Assembly (NCBI GenBank): GCA_029194465.1
Contig: JARFXS010000025.1
Coordinates: forward strand, 1-38,776
Direction of reading: 5' to 3'
DNA: 38,776 bases
From: Candidatus Nitrosocosmicus sp.
GTDB lineage: Archaea; Thermoproteota; Nitrososphaeria; Nitrososphaerales; Nitrososphaeraceae
In this document: positions 1 to 9,093 of the stretch, in pieces
Layout of the letters: every line of letters starts with the position of its first letter
Numbering within the stretch: the stretch's first letter is position 1
Program-made: the position numbers and the translations under genes
The notes under the pieces: generated by a model
Database searches by the model: none
What the model was told of the DNA's origin: nothing
What the model saw: the letters and a program-made list of their open reading frames with translations, nothing else

Positions 1-19
1 GTTAAATTCTTTGAATTAT

Positions 20-56
20 ATAAAAAATGAAAAGCATTCATCTTTTAATTGAATGC
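20..56 (-). terminator. hairpin plus T-rich tail after leuD
   Basis: Seen: GCATTCA (34-40) and TGAATGC (50-56) form a perfect 7-bp stem with a 9-nt loop. Read on the minus strand it is followed by a T-rich stretch. It begins 12 bases after the leuD stop, where transcription of leuCD should end. Archaeal termination relies mainly on the U tract, so the role of the stem is inferred. Confidence 0.5.
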
Positions 57-67
57 GTCAATATTTT

Positions 68-559
68 TCAAGTGATTTTATAGTTAAAAAGCCCCCCGGC
101 TTCTATAATATCAGAAATTATCTTGCTAAATGGTTTGATTGGATATGATTCTTTTTTAGTAACGTACAGAATTGTGTTTGTGTCTAAATTAATTTCTATT
201 TCATCCTTATCATCTATTTTTTCTAAAATATTCTCTTCAATCTCAATTGGAAGTAAATAACCACCATCTATAGAATTTCTGTAAAAGATTCGTGCAAAAG
301 ACGGAGACAAAATAGCTTTAATACCTGTTTTTGATAGGGCAATTGGAGCATGCTCTCGACTCGATCCACATCCAAAATTATGACCCACTAAGAGAAAATC
401 ACCTTTTGAGACTTTGTTGATAAAATTAGTATCCAATCCTTCCATTGCATGTTTTGCAAGTTCATCATGATCATGAATTTTTAGATATGGACCTGGGATG
501 ATCACATCCGTGTCTATATTCGGCTTATTGTATTTATGTACAATACCTTTTAAAACCAT
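68..559 (-). CDS. leuD: 3-isopropylmalate dehydratase small subunit (LeuD/homoaconitase-small family)
   Basis: Small swivelling-domain subunit of a two-subunit aconitase-family hydro-lyase that isomerises 2-isopropylmalate to 3-isopropylmalate in leucine synthesis. The 163 residues are the usual length. Family marks include the N-terminal NIDTDVIIPGPYL stretch, GCGSSREHAP near residue 64 (substrate-binding Ser-Arg) and SFARIFYRNSIDGGYLLP. The gene overlaps the leuC stop by one base (TAATG), so it is probably translationally coupled to it. The archaeal family also contains homoaconitase small subunits (lysine via aminoadipate), and specificity cannot be settled from sequence reading alone. Confidence 0.9.
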   Translation of the reverse strand: MVLKGIVHKYNKPNIDTDVIIPGPYLKIHDHDELAKHAMEGLDTNFINKVSKGDFLLVGHNFGCGSSREHAPIALSKTGIKAILSPSFARIFYRNSIDGGYLLPIEIEENILEKIDDKDEIEINLDTNTILYVTKKESYPIKPFSKIISDIIEAGGLFNYKIT

Positions 560-1836
560 TATAAATCCCTCGGATCCGTTAATTTTCCTGTAATCGCTGA
601 CGCAGCTACAACCATCGGGGAGGCAAGATACGTTTGGGATGTTACATTTCCCATTCTACCCGGAAAATTTCTATTAGTCGTGCTTGCACAAATTTCATCT
701 TTACCTAAAACACCCATATGAGCACCACAGCAAGCACCACAGGTAGGTGGGCCAATAACTGCTCCAGACTCCATAAAAATGGTAACCAATCCCTCTTTAA
801 TGGCCTTGATATAGATCGATTGAGCGGCAGGCAGTACCTCAGTTCGCACTTTGACTTTTTTTCCTTCCAAGATCTTGGCTGCAGATCTGAGGTCAGAAAG
901 TTTTGCACCAGTACAAGATCCAATGTATGCTTTGTCTATTTCTGTACCCTGAACATCTCTTACTGGGACAACATTCTCCGGCGAATATGGTTTTGCCACA
1001 GAAGGTTCCATTTTTTCGCAATCATAATCAAATACTTCACCAAATTCGGCATCTGGATCTCCTTTAACTAAGTTAAATTCTAATGCCCCAAGTCTTGTCC
1101 TCAAATAATCCACAGTAGTGTTGTCGGGTTCAATTATTCCGTTTTTTGCACCTGCCTCGGTAGTCATATTAGTTAAAGTAAATCTTTCCTCCATTTCCAT
1201 ATCATCTATAACATTGCCACTAAATTGCATCGCTTTGTAATTTGCCCCATCAGTCCCTATATCAGAAATAATATTCAAGATAATATCTTTGGCCATAATA
1301 TAATCTGGTTTTTTTCCTGTTACTTTAAACAGCATAGTTTCTGGTACCTTGAACCATATTTTACCATATTTTAAAACATACGCAATATCTGTATGACCAA
1401 GCCCCGCACTAAAAGCACCAATCGCACCTGTAGTATTAGTATGTGAATCTCCACCAACATAAACTTCTCCAGGTAACACTAGCCCCTCTTCATGAGAAAT
1501 CGTATGACAAATGCCATATTGTCCCATTCCATACTTGAAGTGTTTCTTAATGCCATATTTTTGAGCCCATTTTGTTAATTGTATCACATTATCAGCAGAA
1601 ATCCTATCTGAGGCTGGAACGAAGTGATCTTCTGAAATCCATACTCTATCAGGGTCCCATAATTTTTCCAGTTTATGGCCCTTTTTTTCCAATTCCTTAA
1701 ACACCTTGATAACTCCAGGACCTGAAACATCATGAATCATGGCTTTATCAACGTTGGAAAAAATAATGTCTCCAGGGGTAACCGTTTTAGAATTTGAGGA
1801 ATGAGCTAGGATTTTTTCGGTTAATGTCATTCCCAT
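559..1836 (-). CDS. leuC: 3-isopropylmalate dehydratase large subunit (LeuC/homoaconitase-large family)
   Basis: Catalytic [4Fe-4S] subunit partnering the adjacent LeuD. The 425 residues match archaeal LeuC-type proteins. GGDSHTNT lies near residue 128. The cluster cysteines are in SCTGAK (C308) and in PTCGACCGAHMG (C366 and C369). The first gene of a leuC-leuD operon. The ATG at 1836 gives MGMTLTEK; a second ATG at 1830 is equally plausible. The reaction is either isopropylmalate isomerisation (leucine) or homoaconitate hydration (lysine). The gene is fully intact, unlike several neighbours. Confidence 0.92.
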   Translation of the reverse strand: MGMTLTEKILAHSSNSKTVTPGDIIFSNVDKAMIHDVSGPGVIKVFKELEKKGHKLEKLWDPDRVWISEDHFVPASDRISADNVIQLTKWAQKYGIKKHFKYGMGQYGICHTISHEEGLVLPGEVYVGGDSHTNTTGAIGAFSAGLGHTDIAYVLKYGKIWFKVPETMLFKVTGKKPDYIMAKDIILNIISDIGTDGANYKAMQFSGNVIDDMEMEERFTLTNMTTEAGAKNGIIEPDNTTVDYLRTRLGALEFNLVKGDPDAEFGEVFDYDCEKMEPSVAKPYSPENVVPVRDVQGTEIDKAYIGSCTGAKLSDLRSAAKILEGKKVKVRTEVLPAAQSIYIKAIKEGLVTIFMESGAVIGPPTCGACCGAHMGVLGKDEICASTTNRNFPGRMGNVTSQTYLASPMVVAASAITGKLTDPRDL

Positions 1837-1954
1837 AGTAATATAACTAGATATGACTGCTAAAGATTAATACTTTTTGAATTTAGTTTAAACAGAGTTT
1901 GAAGTTAATCATAATAAGATTACTTATGTATGTCGCTTTGAGAATTACCATAGT

Positions 1955-2728
1955 TTGGAAGTTATTCCCATCCACCTAGATAGAGAATCATCAGAATTTG
2001 ATATATATGATAAAATCAACAAGAATACAGAAAATATAAAGATCAAAGATAACGATGTGCTTGTTATATCAAGCAAATATCTTTCGATAAGTGAAGGTAG
2101 GATCAAGAAACTAGATGGGATAAAACCAAGTAGTCAGGCTATTCAATCATCTAAACTTTATCACATTGATCCAAAAATAATGGAACTAGTTCTCAGGGAG
2201 TCTGATGAAATTTTTGGAGGATTATACGGCTTTGTCCTAACTTCTAGCCATAAAGTTTTGGCCCCCAATGCAGGCATTGACAAGTCAAACGTACCCCATG
2301 GTAGTGTTGTTTTGTATCCAAAATATCCATACCACTCCATAGAGATCCTCAAACAAAAATTTTTTATAGGCTCCAGGAAAAGGGTTGGAATTGTATTGTC
2401 AGATAGTAGAATCTTACCTATGAGAAAAGGTACAGTAGGCATCGCACTAGCTTGCTGTGGTTTTGAACCCGTAATAGATCTAAAAGGGACTTTAGATCTT
2501 TTTGGAAATGTTCTAAAATATACATCTCAAAATCTTGCAGATTGTTTGGCTTCCATTGGGACGATGATAATGGGAGAATCTGACGCATCGACTCCAGTCG
2601 TTATAATAAGGGGATTAAATATCAAGATGACTGACAAGCCTATCTCTAGTGATACCTTGAACATGGATAGCAAATTTGACATTTATGTACGAGGACTCAC
2701 AAATAGAATAGATCCATCATATGTTTGA
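1955..2728 (+). CDS. cofE: coenzyme F420-0:L-glutamate ligase
   Basis: CofE adds L-glutamates to F420-0 using GTP, giving the polyglutamate tail of the deazaflavin cofactor. The 257 residues are near the family norm of about 250. Recognisable stretches are the N-terminal DNDVLVISSKYLSISEGR, then PNAGIDKSN, then VGIVLSDSRILPMRKGTVGIA with the metal-binding DS/R region, and MGESDASTPVVIIRG at the end. The start is TTG; no in-frame ATG precedes it. It diverges from leuCD. Two other F420 genes (cofC, cofD) lie 6-7 kb downstream on the opposite strand, so the pathway is clustered loosely rather than in one operon. Confidence 0.9.
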   Translation: MEVIPIHLDRESSEFDIYDKINKNTENIKIKDNDVLVISSKYLSISEGRIKKLDGIKPSSQAIQSSKLYHIDPKIMELVLRESDEIFGGLYGFVLTSSHKVLAPNAGIDKSNVPHGSVVLYPKYPYHSIEILKQKFFIGSRKRVGIVLSDSRILPMRKGTVGIALACCGFEPVIDLKGTLDLFGNVLKYTSQNLADCLASIGTMIMGESDASTPVVIIRGLNIKMTDKPISSDTLNMDSKFDIYVRGLTNRIDPSYV

Positions 2729-2798
2729 AAAGTTTTATTTTTTTAAATTATAAATAGTCAAACAATATTATAACAATTGTAATTGGAGAAAACTGTTA

Positions 2799-3353
2799 AT
2801 GTCTGAATTTTCTACATTATATCCTAGAAGAATGAATCTTCTACAAGGGATTCAGAATCTTATTAAACGAGAAGAGGTCGAGCTAGATCATTTATTTTTG
2901 ATGGTTAAAATAAGAAAAGATGAAATTGTCAATACACTAGTTTCTGAAGGGTTTAAGATGGTAAAATTTGAACATAAAAAACCTACTCAGATTGGTAGTG
3001 GGTTCTCAAAAAAACTAAAGAAACCATGGGAAATGCATGTAAGACTCCTGGATTTTAATCAAGGATTGATTGGAATCCATGCGGAGGTCGAAATCTCTAG
3101 AAACTATTTACAACACATAAAATCAGTGAGAGTTCCTGTAGTATATGAAATTGAGACCATCTTAAAAAAACACCGTATAGAATATCAATTATGGCACTCG
3201 ATTGTCAAGGATTATATCACGAATATTGTTGAAGATCATCAAATAAAAATAAAAACTCCCAAGATTCCCGCATTACCATGGTTGGGGATGCTAGGGTTTA
3301 TTACATCTGTTTTGATTGTGTATGGTCTGAAATTTTTCATGGTATTGAAATAA
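2799..3353 (+). CDS. conserved hypothetical protein with C-terminal membrane anchor
   Basis: I do not recognise a named family. The 184-residue protein has a mixed charged body and a single hydrophobic segment at the C-terminus (about residues 160-180), followed by a short end, which suggests a tail-anchored membrane protein. There is no signal peptide. It starts at ATG 70 bases after cofE on the same strand and is followed by the DRG GTPase, so the three may form a loose transcript. The reading frame is clean and has ordinary composition, so I take it as real. Confidence 0.7.
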   Translation: MSEFSTLYPRRMNLLQGIQNLIKREEVELDHLFLMVKIRKDEIVNTLVSEGFKMVKFEHKKPTQIGSGFSKKLKKPWEMHVRLLDFNQGLIGIHAEVEISRNYLQHIKSVRVPVVYEIETILKKHRIEYQLWHSIVKDYITNIVEDHQIKIKTPKIPALPWLGMLGFITSVLIVYGLKFFMVLK

Positions 3354-3426
3354 CACAGTGGATGGATAATCGAGACGATATTAACAAAATTTTTATTGTT
3401 ATTTTTATAAACTAATATTAAAACCG

Positions 3427-4548
3427 ATGGGAATACCAGAGAAAATCCAGGCCATTCAGGATGAGATCCACAAAACTCAGATAAACAAAGCAACAGAATT
3501 CCATATAGGAATTCTAAAGGCCAAGATAGCAAAGTTAAAGAAAGAACAAGAAGAAAATACCCATGGAAAAACCGTTGCTACAGGAGGTGGTAGTGCGGGC
3601 TTTGACGTTAGAAAAGCCGGCGATGGTACTGTCGTCTTGATAGGATTTCCCAGTGTAGGGAAATCTACTTTATTAAATGCATTAACAAACGCAAAATCCA
3701 AAACGGCAGCGTACTCATTTACGACATTAACCGCTGTGCCAGGTATGTTAGACTACAATGGTGCACGGATCCAGATTTTGGATTTACCAGGTATAATTGA
3801 AGGTGCTGCTGCGGGCAAAGGTTTGGGAAAAAGAGTATTATCTGTTGCCAGAAATGCAGATTTAGTTTTGATTGTCTTAGATGTATTCCAGGTCAAACAT
3901 CTTGAGGTCATAAAAAAGGAACTTTCGGAAATAGGAGTCAAGGTTGATGAAAAGCCTCCAGATATTATTGTGGAAAAGACTGTTACAGGAGGTCTTTCGG
4001 TAAATGTTCAGGTTCCAATACAAGCTGATGAAAACTTTATCAGAAATGTGATGCGAATAAACGGTATTCACAACGGTCGTATCACCATACGAGAAAGAGG
4101 GCTAACGATTGACCAGTTAATAGATGCTTTATCAGGGAATCGGGTTTACATCCCTTCGTTAGTAGTTATAAATAAAATCGATTTGGTTGATACAGAATAT
4201 CTCAAGATGGCAACTTCTAAACTTAAAATTCCATATACAGCCGTATCGGCAGACGCAAACAAGAACATAGAACTTTTAAAACGGGAAATCTACAATAAAT
4301 TAGACTTTGTTCGAATATACATGAAACCCAAGGGACAAGATGCCGATTTGGAAGAGCCTTTAATCATGCCTAGGAATAGTACTGTCCAGAATATTTGTAA
4401 CAAGATTCACAGAAACATGGTCAGAGATTTTAAGTTCGCTCAGGTATGGGGCAAAAGCGTAAAATTTGGAGGTCAAAAGGTTGGGTTAGAACACAAAATT
4501 ATTGATGAAGATGTCCTTACGATCGTGAAGAAAATAAACGCTCTTTAA
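3427..4548 (+). CDS. DRG-family (developmentally regulated) Obg-like GTPase
   Basis: Archaeal/eukaryotic DRG GTPase, a ribosome-associated translation factor. The 373 residues match the family (about 365). An N-terminal basic helical region (residues 1-45) precedes the G domain: GFPSVGKST (G1, about 74-82), the switch segment FTTLTAVPG (G2), DLPGIIEGAAAGKGLG (G3), and NKID (G4, about residue 248). The C-terminus (about 290-373) is a TGS domain ending in the typical EDVLTIV. The ATG at 3427 is preceded by an A/T-rich TATA-like TTTTATAAAC. Intact. Confidence 0.93.
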   Translation: MGIPEKIQAIQDEIHKTQINKATEFHIGILKAKIAKLKKEQEENTHGKTVATGGGSAGFDVRKAGDGTVVLIGFPSVGKSTLLNALTNAKSKTAAYSFTTLTAVPGMLDYNGARIQILDLPGIIEGAAAGKGLGKRVLSVARNADLVLIVLDVFQVKHLEVIKKELSEIGVKVDEKPPDIIVEKTVTGGLSVNVQVPIQADENFIRNVMRINGIHNGRITIRERGLTIDQLIDALSGNRVYIPSLVVINKIDLVDTEYLKMATSKLKIPYTAVSADANKNIELLKREIYNKLDFVRIYMKPKGQDADLEEPLIMPRNSTVQNICNKIHRNMVRDFKFAQVWGKSVKFGGQKVGLEHKIIDEDVLTIVKKINAL

Positions 4549-4712
4549 ATACTATGGTTTGGCGGCTCAGTCAAATGCCTTTTCTTCATATTGAATACGT
4601 GATAACTCTGATTCCTCATAGCCGCCTACGCATCTGTATATTATCTACCGATTATTTGATTTTTCGATTCTAAAGTGCACTGTGCATTAGAGACGTTTAT
4701 ACATTCAAGTTA

Positions 4713-4758
4713 CGACAAATACCAGTTTAATAACCTGCGACAAATATCTGATTAATAA
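4713..4758 (+). repeat. imperfect 21-bp direct repeat in a 213-bp intergenic region
   Basis: CGACAAATA followed by a variable triplet and TTTAATAA/ATTAATAA occurs at 4713-4733 and again at 4738-4758 with four mismatches, at a 25-bp step. It lies between the convergent DRG and RNase HI genes. The same gap also holds a separated inverted repeat, GGCGGCT (4561-4567) with AGCCGCC (4620-4626). No coding sequence or known RNA is recognised here. Confidence 0.5.
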
Positions 4759-4761
4759 TTG

Positions 4762-5172
4762 TCATTTCTTTGAGTTTGCACCAACATATTTATCAAGAGC
4801 TTTATTTGCAAGATAATCTGCACGACTATTTTTAGTTCTAGGAATATGTTTGTAAGTAATCTTATCATAATTTTTTTCCAGATTTGTAATTTCTCTGGAA
4901 ATTATTTTTAGTTCCTGACTTCGTATTCTGTACTTTAAGTTTCTTTGATTTATCAATAGTTCGATATCTGATAAAATGTTTAATTCACCATCAATGTCTG
5001 TACAGATTTCAAGGGCTCGCCGTAATGCTTCATATTCTGCTTGATTATTGGTTCGGATGCCTATAAATTCACAGTGTTCTTTTATTATTTTGTCGTCATT
5101 TTTTATCGTGATGCCTATTGCAGATAATCCCGGGTTTCCTCTACTTGCACCATCAATATGTACGTCCAACAA
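4762..5172 (-). CDS. rnhA: ribonuclease HI family protein
   Basis: Cleaves RNA in RNA-DNA hybrids. The 136 residues have the RNase HI fold order: MLDVHIDGASRGNPG supplies the first catalytic Asp (D7), NNQAEYEALRRAL the Glu, ILSDIELL the second Asp, and NSRADYLANKAL the last Asp. It is the short archaeal form without the basic protrusion. The predicted start is TTG. Convergent with the DRG GTPase. The family assignment is strong; whether it acts in replication or as a double-strand RNase is unknown. Confidence 0.9.
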   Translation of the reverse strand: MLDVHIDGASRGNPGLSAIGITIKNDDKIIKEHCEFIGIRTNNQAEYEALRRALEICTDIDGELNILSDIELLINQRNLKYRIRSQELKIISREITNLEKNYDKITYKHIPRTKNSRADYLANKALDKYVGANSKK

Positions 5173-5292
5173 CTACCATTATTAAAGAACTATTTTACAT
5201 TTATTTTTTTTATTTTTTATCATCAAGATAAAAGTCAGTGTATCATGTAGGCATTTCTAAAGAATTTATATTGTTAGAGGAATACTGAACTT

Positions 5293-5868
5293 GTGCCCAA
5301 GAGAAAGTTAAAAGAGGGGACCCCAAAAAAGAATTTTTTCCAAAAAATGGGTAAAAAGGATTTACTTTTGCCTCCGATAATCATAGGGGCAGCTGTATTG
5401 TTTGGACTTGTATTTACACAGCTTGTTCCACCTCCACAAATATTGAGTGTCTGCCTCAAAGCACATTCATTGGATAGTTACAATGTTTATCCAAGGGTCC
5501 AAGTGTTTGTAGATAATAAACAATATTTGTTTCCTGATAACGTGGGGAGGCAAATCGTAGAAGGGAAAGAATGTTTAAAACCAATTCATACCGATTCAAT
5601 AGGTGATACTCTTCATGTCCAATATATTAGACCGGTTCATTTGTCCTTACCGGATTTGATGAAAATCTATTCATACGATAATAAAACTGTTAATTTGGTA
5701 GATAACTCTACTGGCAAATATGTAAATAGCACTATAGAGCTTGAAGATTATGACATCCAGTACTCATATTATTCAGACAAAGGAGAGTTTACCAAAATTG
5801 TAAATAATAGCGAGTTTCCACCATTTTCCAATGCTTTTTTTGGGAGGATTGATTTTATCCCAAAGTAA
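5293..5868 (+). CDS. membrane-anchored hypothetical protein
   Basis: A 191-residue protein with a lysine-rich cytoplasmic N-terminus (residues 1-23), one transmembrane helix (about 24-46, ending before a PPP stretch) and an extracellular domain of about 145 residues rich in Asn, Asp and Tyr. The outer domain has two Cys residues and several N-x-S/T sites. The start codon is GTG, with a TATA-like AATTTATATTG about 20-30 bases before it. I recognise no function; this type of small anchored protein is common in Nitrososphaeria. It sits just upstream of isocitrate dehydrogenase (45-bp gap). Confidence 0.75.
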   Translation: MPKRKLKEGTPKKNFFQKMGKKDLLLPPIIIGAAVLFGLVFTQLVPPPQILSVCLKAHSLDSYNVYPRVQVFVDNKQYLFPDNVGRQIVEGKECLKPIHTDSIGDTLHVQYIRPVHLSLPDLMKIYSYDNKTVNLVDNSTGKYVNSTIELEDYDIQYSYYSDKGEFTKIVNNSEFPPFSNAFFGRIDFIPK

Positions 5869-5913
5869 CTGAATAAATAAATATGAATATAATCAAACAT
5901 TTTTTGAGTTCAT

Positions 5914-6939
5914 TTGAGCAATAAAAAAGCTGCTATAATAAATGGTGACGGTACTGGTCCCGAATTAGTTAATGCGATGATTAAAGTTCTAAAATCATGT
6001 AATACTAACGTTGAATTAATAACATGTAACGCAGGTTCTGAATGGTGGGAAAAAAATGGAGGAAATTCTTATATCTCAAATGAGGTCTGGGACACTCTGA
6101 AATCTTCCGATGCTTGTTTTAAAGGTCCTACTACTACAGTCCCAAATCCAGACGCCCCAAGAAGTGTAGCCGTAAGCATTAGACAAAAATTTCAACTTTA
6201 TGCAAACATCCGCCCGATCAAAACATACAAAATTTCGAAATTACAGCTAGATTTTATTTGCGTTAGAGAATCAACAGAAGGGCTGTATGCGGGTATTGAG
6301 TTTAAGACAAGTGATGACTCGGCCATAGCAATTAGAAAAACCACAGGAAAGGGTTGCAGGAGGGTAGTCAAAAAGGGCTTTGAACTAGCCAAAGAGAAAG
6401 GATTTAAGAAAATATTTGCCATAACTAAACGAAACATTTTAAAAGAAACTGATGGGATTTTTTGGAATGCTGTAGTGGAAGCAAACAAAACATATCCAGA
6501 CATCGAAGTTGAAGAATATTATATTGACAACATGACTCAACAACTAGTCAAGAATCCAGAAAGATTCAACAATAGCCTACTACTTAGTACAAATTTATTT
6601 ATGGACATAATCTCTGAATGTGCCTCAGGACATGTAGGGTCTATCGGCAATGTTTATTCTGGAAATTACGGTGATACATATGCAATGTTTGAGCCGGCTC
6701 ATGGGAGCGCTCCAAAGCATGCTAGGCAAGACAAGGTAAATCCAGTGGCAACTATTTTGTCAGGTGCTTGGATGGTCGAATACTTAGGAGAAAAGTATAT
6801 CTCAGAAGCAATTTTCAAAGCCACGGAACAAACGATTGACGAGGGAAAGTTTTTGACATACGATCTGGGCGGATCGTCGTCTTTATCAAAAATGGCAGAG
6901 GCAATTGCTCAAAGATCAGCAGCATTAATCAAAAAATGA
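5914..6939 (+). CDS. isocitrate/isopropylmalate dehydrogenase family, probable isocitrate dehydrogenase
   Basis: Beta-decarboxylating dehydrogenase of 341 residues. GDGTGPE opens the fold. The substrate loop RSVAVSIRQKFQLYANIRP resembles isocitrate dehydrogenases (Ser and Arg contacts), as does RESTEGLYAGIE. Lys in KRNILKETDG and Asp in NLFMDIISE are the catalytic and metal residues; the position usually Asp at the end of that motif is Glu. HGSAPKHARQDKVNP carries the Lys typical of NADP-using enzymes rather than the Asp of NAD-using ones. Start TTG. Isocitrate and NADP are my reading; isopropylmalate or homoisocitrate remain possible given the leuCD-type genes nearby. Confidence 0.85.
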   Translation: MSNKKAAIINGDGTGPELVNAMIKVLKSCNTNVELITCNAGSEWWEKNGGNSYISNEVWDTLKSSDACFKGPTTTVPNPDAPRSVAVSIRQKFQLYANIRPIKTYKISKLQLDFICVRESTEGLYAGIEFKTSDDSAIAIRKTTGKGCRRVVKKGFELAKEKGFKKIFAITKRNILKETDGIFWNAVVEANKTYPDIEVEEYYIDNMTQQLVKNPERFNNSLLLSTNLFMDIISECASGHVGSIGNVYSGNYGDTYAMFEPAHGSAPKHARQDKVNPVATILSGAWMVEYLGEKYISEAIFKATEQTIDEGKFLTYDLGGSSSLSKMAEAIAQRSAALIKK

Positions 6940-7044
6940 TCCCAATAATTTAAGACGAAAGTCAACTTATCCCTTTTATGCTTGCGTTATTCTTTTTATC
7001 GTCATAGTCCTTGACCACATATATTTTCTTGTTACTTTGTGTAT

Positions 7045-7614
7045 TCAGGTCATAGAACTATTTCTTACACCAGAGAGTTCCAATATTTCTAAAGATTCAA
7101 AAAAGAAATTTTTCTTTGCGAGTATCTTTTTGTTTAAAAACAATTTATCAATGAAATCATCCATTTTATTAAGGTCAGATAATGATGATCTCATTATCAC
7201 AATTTTCCCCCATTCGCTTAGTTGCAATTGAATTGATCTCAATAATCGAATAGTCAATTCTATTCCTTTTTTTCCTCCATAAACTGCAGTATCATCAAGA
7301 TTGCCAAATTCCGCTGGTAAATACGGAGGATTGCTAATGATCAAATCAAATTTACATTTTAAGGGTAGGCTCAAATCAGAACAAACCAACAGTTTGTTTT
7401 TAATATTTGCCAGTGTATTATTTTTAGCATACATGATGGAATTAACATCTATATCAGTTCCGACAACAACCTCAAAATTTGTACATAATAATCTGGTTAA
7501 GTATCCGGATCCAATACCCACCTCAAGGGCAATTTTACCTCTATAATTTGCTAGAATATCCTCCATGAAATAAGTATCCTCAGAAGGGCTATACATGTAG
7601 TAATCGCTTAGCAA
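7045..7614 (-). CDS. HemK2/MTQ2-type class I methyltransferase (probable release-factor glutamine methyltransferase)
   Basis: SAM-dependent methyltransferase of 189 residues. YSPSEDTYFMEDIL resembles the family start, EVGIGSGYLTRL is SAM motif I (about residues 31-42), TDIDVNS is the post-I acid, and ISNPPYLP is the NPPY motif of N5-glutamine and N6-adenine methylases. The short single-domain form matches the archaeal/eukaryotic HemK2 (Mtq2) proteins, which methylate the GGQ glutamine of translation release factor aRF1/eRF1. The longest start is TTG at 7614; ATG at 7596 leaves MYSPSEDTYF and fits the family equally well. Confidence 0.85.
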   Translation of the reverse strand: MLSDYYMYSPSEDTYFMEDILANYRGKIALEVGIGSGYLTRLLCTNFEVVVGTDIDVNSIMYAKNNTLANIKNKLLVCSDLSLPLKCKFDLIISNPPYLPAEFGNLDDTAVYGGKKGIELTIRLLRSIQLQLSEWGKIVIMRSSLSDLNKMDDFIDKLFLNKKILAKKNFFFESLEILELSGVRNSSMT

Positions 7615-7740
7615 GTAAAAAGATAAAAGGTTATTTAATAATATTCTATCAGAAATTCACATTATCCTGAGTTTAACAAAATATTGAAAAATCGCTTTTA
7701 AATATATATTTGTGATTTCATGTTATATCACATTTTTTGA

Positions 7741-8121
7741 TCATTTTATAACAATTTCTCCCTTCATTTCGGGATGAAAAGAACAATAATATGTGTAGTT
7801 ACCTGTTTTATTACTTGCAATTCCCGTAACGAAATCTTGCTCTGTCGTCAAATAAGCAGTATTAATGCCTAGTTCGTCGGAAATGAAATCATGTTTCACA
7901 AAGTCTTTATTAAGAATTATTAGTCGGGTAGGTTGACTTGCATTCACATATAATGTTGGATTGGTCTGGTTAAAGGCATTATTTTGAGCTATTAGTAAGA
8001 TCGAATCATTTGACTTTTGAATATTTTTTTCCTGAGGAGCATTCAATAAACTACCAATGCCCCATAAACCGCCAACTACAATAAATGAAATGGCTATGAT
8101 AGCAATGATATTATGCAACAA
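7741..8121 (-). CDS. plastocyanin-like (type I copper) protein, membrane anchored
   Basis: A 126-residue protein with an N-terminal hydrophobic helix (about residues 5-24) and a cupredoxin domain outside the membrane. Copper ligands are visible: His in VKHDFIS and the C-terminal loop YYCSFHPEMKGEIVIK, which supplies Cys, His and Met in the usual C-x(2)-H-x(2)-M order. Such proteins carry electrons in copper-based respiration of ammonia-oxidising archaea, which use many of them. The partner is unknown. The likely start is TTG. Monocistronic by spacing. Confidence 0.88.
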   Translation of the reverse strand: MLHNIIAIIAISFIVVGGLWGIGSLLNAPQEKNIQKSNDSILLIAQNNAFNQTNPTLYVNASQPTRLIILNKDFVKHDFISDELGINTAYLTTEQDFVTGIASNKTGNYTYYCSFHPEMKGEIVIK

Positions 8122-8247
8122 GTACGTTAATTATTGTTATATTACCAATAAATATCTTGAATGAAAGAATTTTTCACCTCAAACTAGTTACATACCCCTT
8201 AAAGTGCAATCAATGCACTACAAAACGCTAAATTAAAATCCAGAGTG

Positions 8248-8973
8248 CTAATAACCAAGTTCATACCTGTTCTGAAAGATATTCGATAGATATGCGATCG
8301 ATTTATTTTCACTCTTGTTTACTTCTTTTTGTTCCGAATCCCTCATCTTGATATGAGAATTAGATATGTGATATTTTTTCAAAGCCAGCATCACATCATC
8401 GATAGTATCAATATCCACCTTCAAATTTTCGTGGTAAAATATTTTCAGCGAGACGCCATTATCAAGAGCTTTTCTGAAATGGTTGAAAAAACTATTATCA
8501 TCGAAGCTCGTATTTATTATCGAATGTGGTTTTCTCAATAATATGTTGGTCCCATCGAATCTATTTGAAGGAACCATACTAATAATTTCTTTATAGTCCC
8601 GTGCGAAAGAAATGATCTCTCTTATTTCCTTTAGAGTTAACAGCGGTATATCTATTGGGATCACAATCGAGCTATCAAATTTGTCCCGCTTTATATAACA
8701 ATCTGCAATTTTAACAGCATCATTTACTCCGCTGCTGCGACCTTCAAATAGTACTACTACCTTTTCCTTTGATTTCTCAGGTATTGGAATAATTTCATTA
8801 GTAACCAAAAACATATTACTTTCTTCTAACTCGGACATTTTTTCAATTAAATCATTTACCATAAGATGACAAAGCCAGGCCCTTTGTTCTTGGCTAAGAA
8901 AACCACTCAACCGTGTCTTACTCTTTTCAAATCTTTTTATTGGAATAATTATTGCAGTTCTTGTGTTGTTCAA
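8248..8973 (-). CDS. cofC: 2-phospho-L-lactate guanylyltransferase
   Basis: CofC activates 2-phospho-L-lactate (or a related phosphoenol acid) with GTP for F420 synthesis. The 241 residues begin with the nucleotidyltransferase pattern IIIPIKRFEKSKTRLSGFLS; further family marks are GVNDAVKIA, VIPIDIPLL (metal-binding Asp pair) and NRFDGTNILLRKP. The tail beyond about residue 205 is an extra charged extension. Start TTG. It lies about 120 bases downstream of the cofD remnant on the same strand, so cofD and cofC could be co-transcribed. Confidence 0.88.
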   Translation of the reverse strand: MNNTRTAIIIPIKRFEKSKTRLSGFLSQEQRAWLCHLMVNDLIEKMSELEESNMFLVTNEIIPIPEKSKEKVVVLFEGRSSGVNDAVKIADCYIKRDKFDSSIVIPIDIPLLTLKEIREIISFARDYKEIISMVPSNRFDGTNILLRKPHSIINTSFDDNSFFNHFRKALDNGVSLKIFYHENLKVDIDTIDDVMLALKKYHISNSHIKMRDSEQKEVNKSENKSIAYLSNIFQNRYELGY

Positions 8974-9093
8974 AAAATAACCCTATTCTATTCTTAGAAA
9001 TTAGAAATTATATACCGCGCCAGTGATGTTTCTTTTCTTAAATTCGTCATAAGTATGTTAGAGTAACAAAAGTTTATCTCAGGATAATCGTTT

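Noticed and set aside
4600..4620. GTGATAA and CTGA in the gap after the DRG gene as C and D boxes
   Set aside because: They are too close together to hold a guide.
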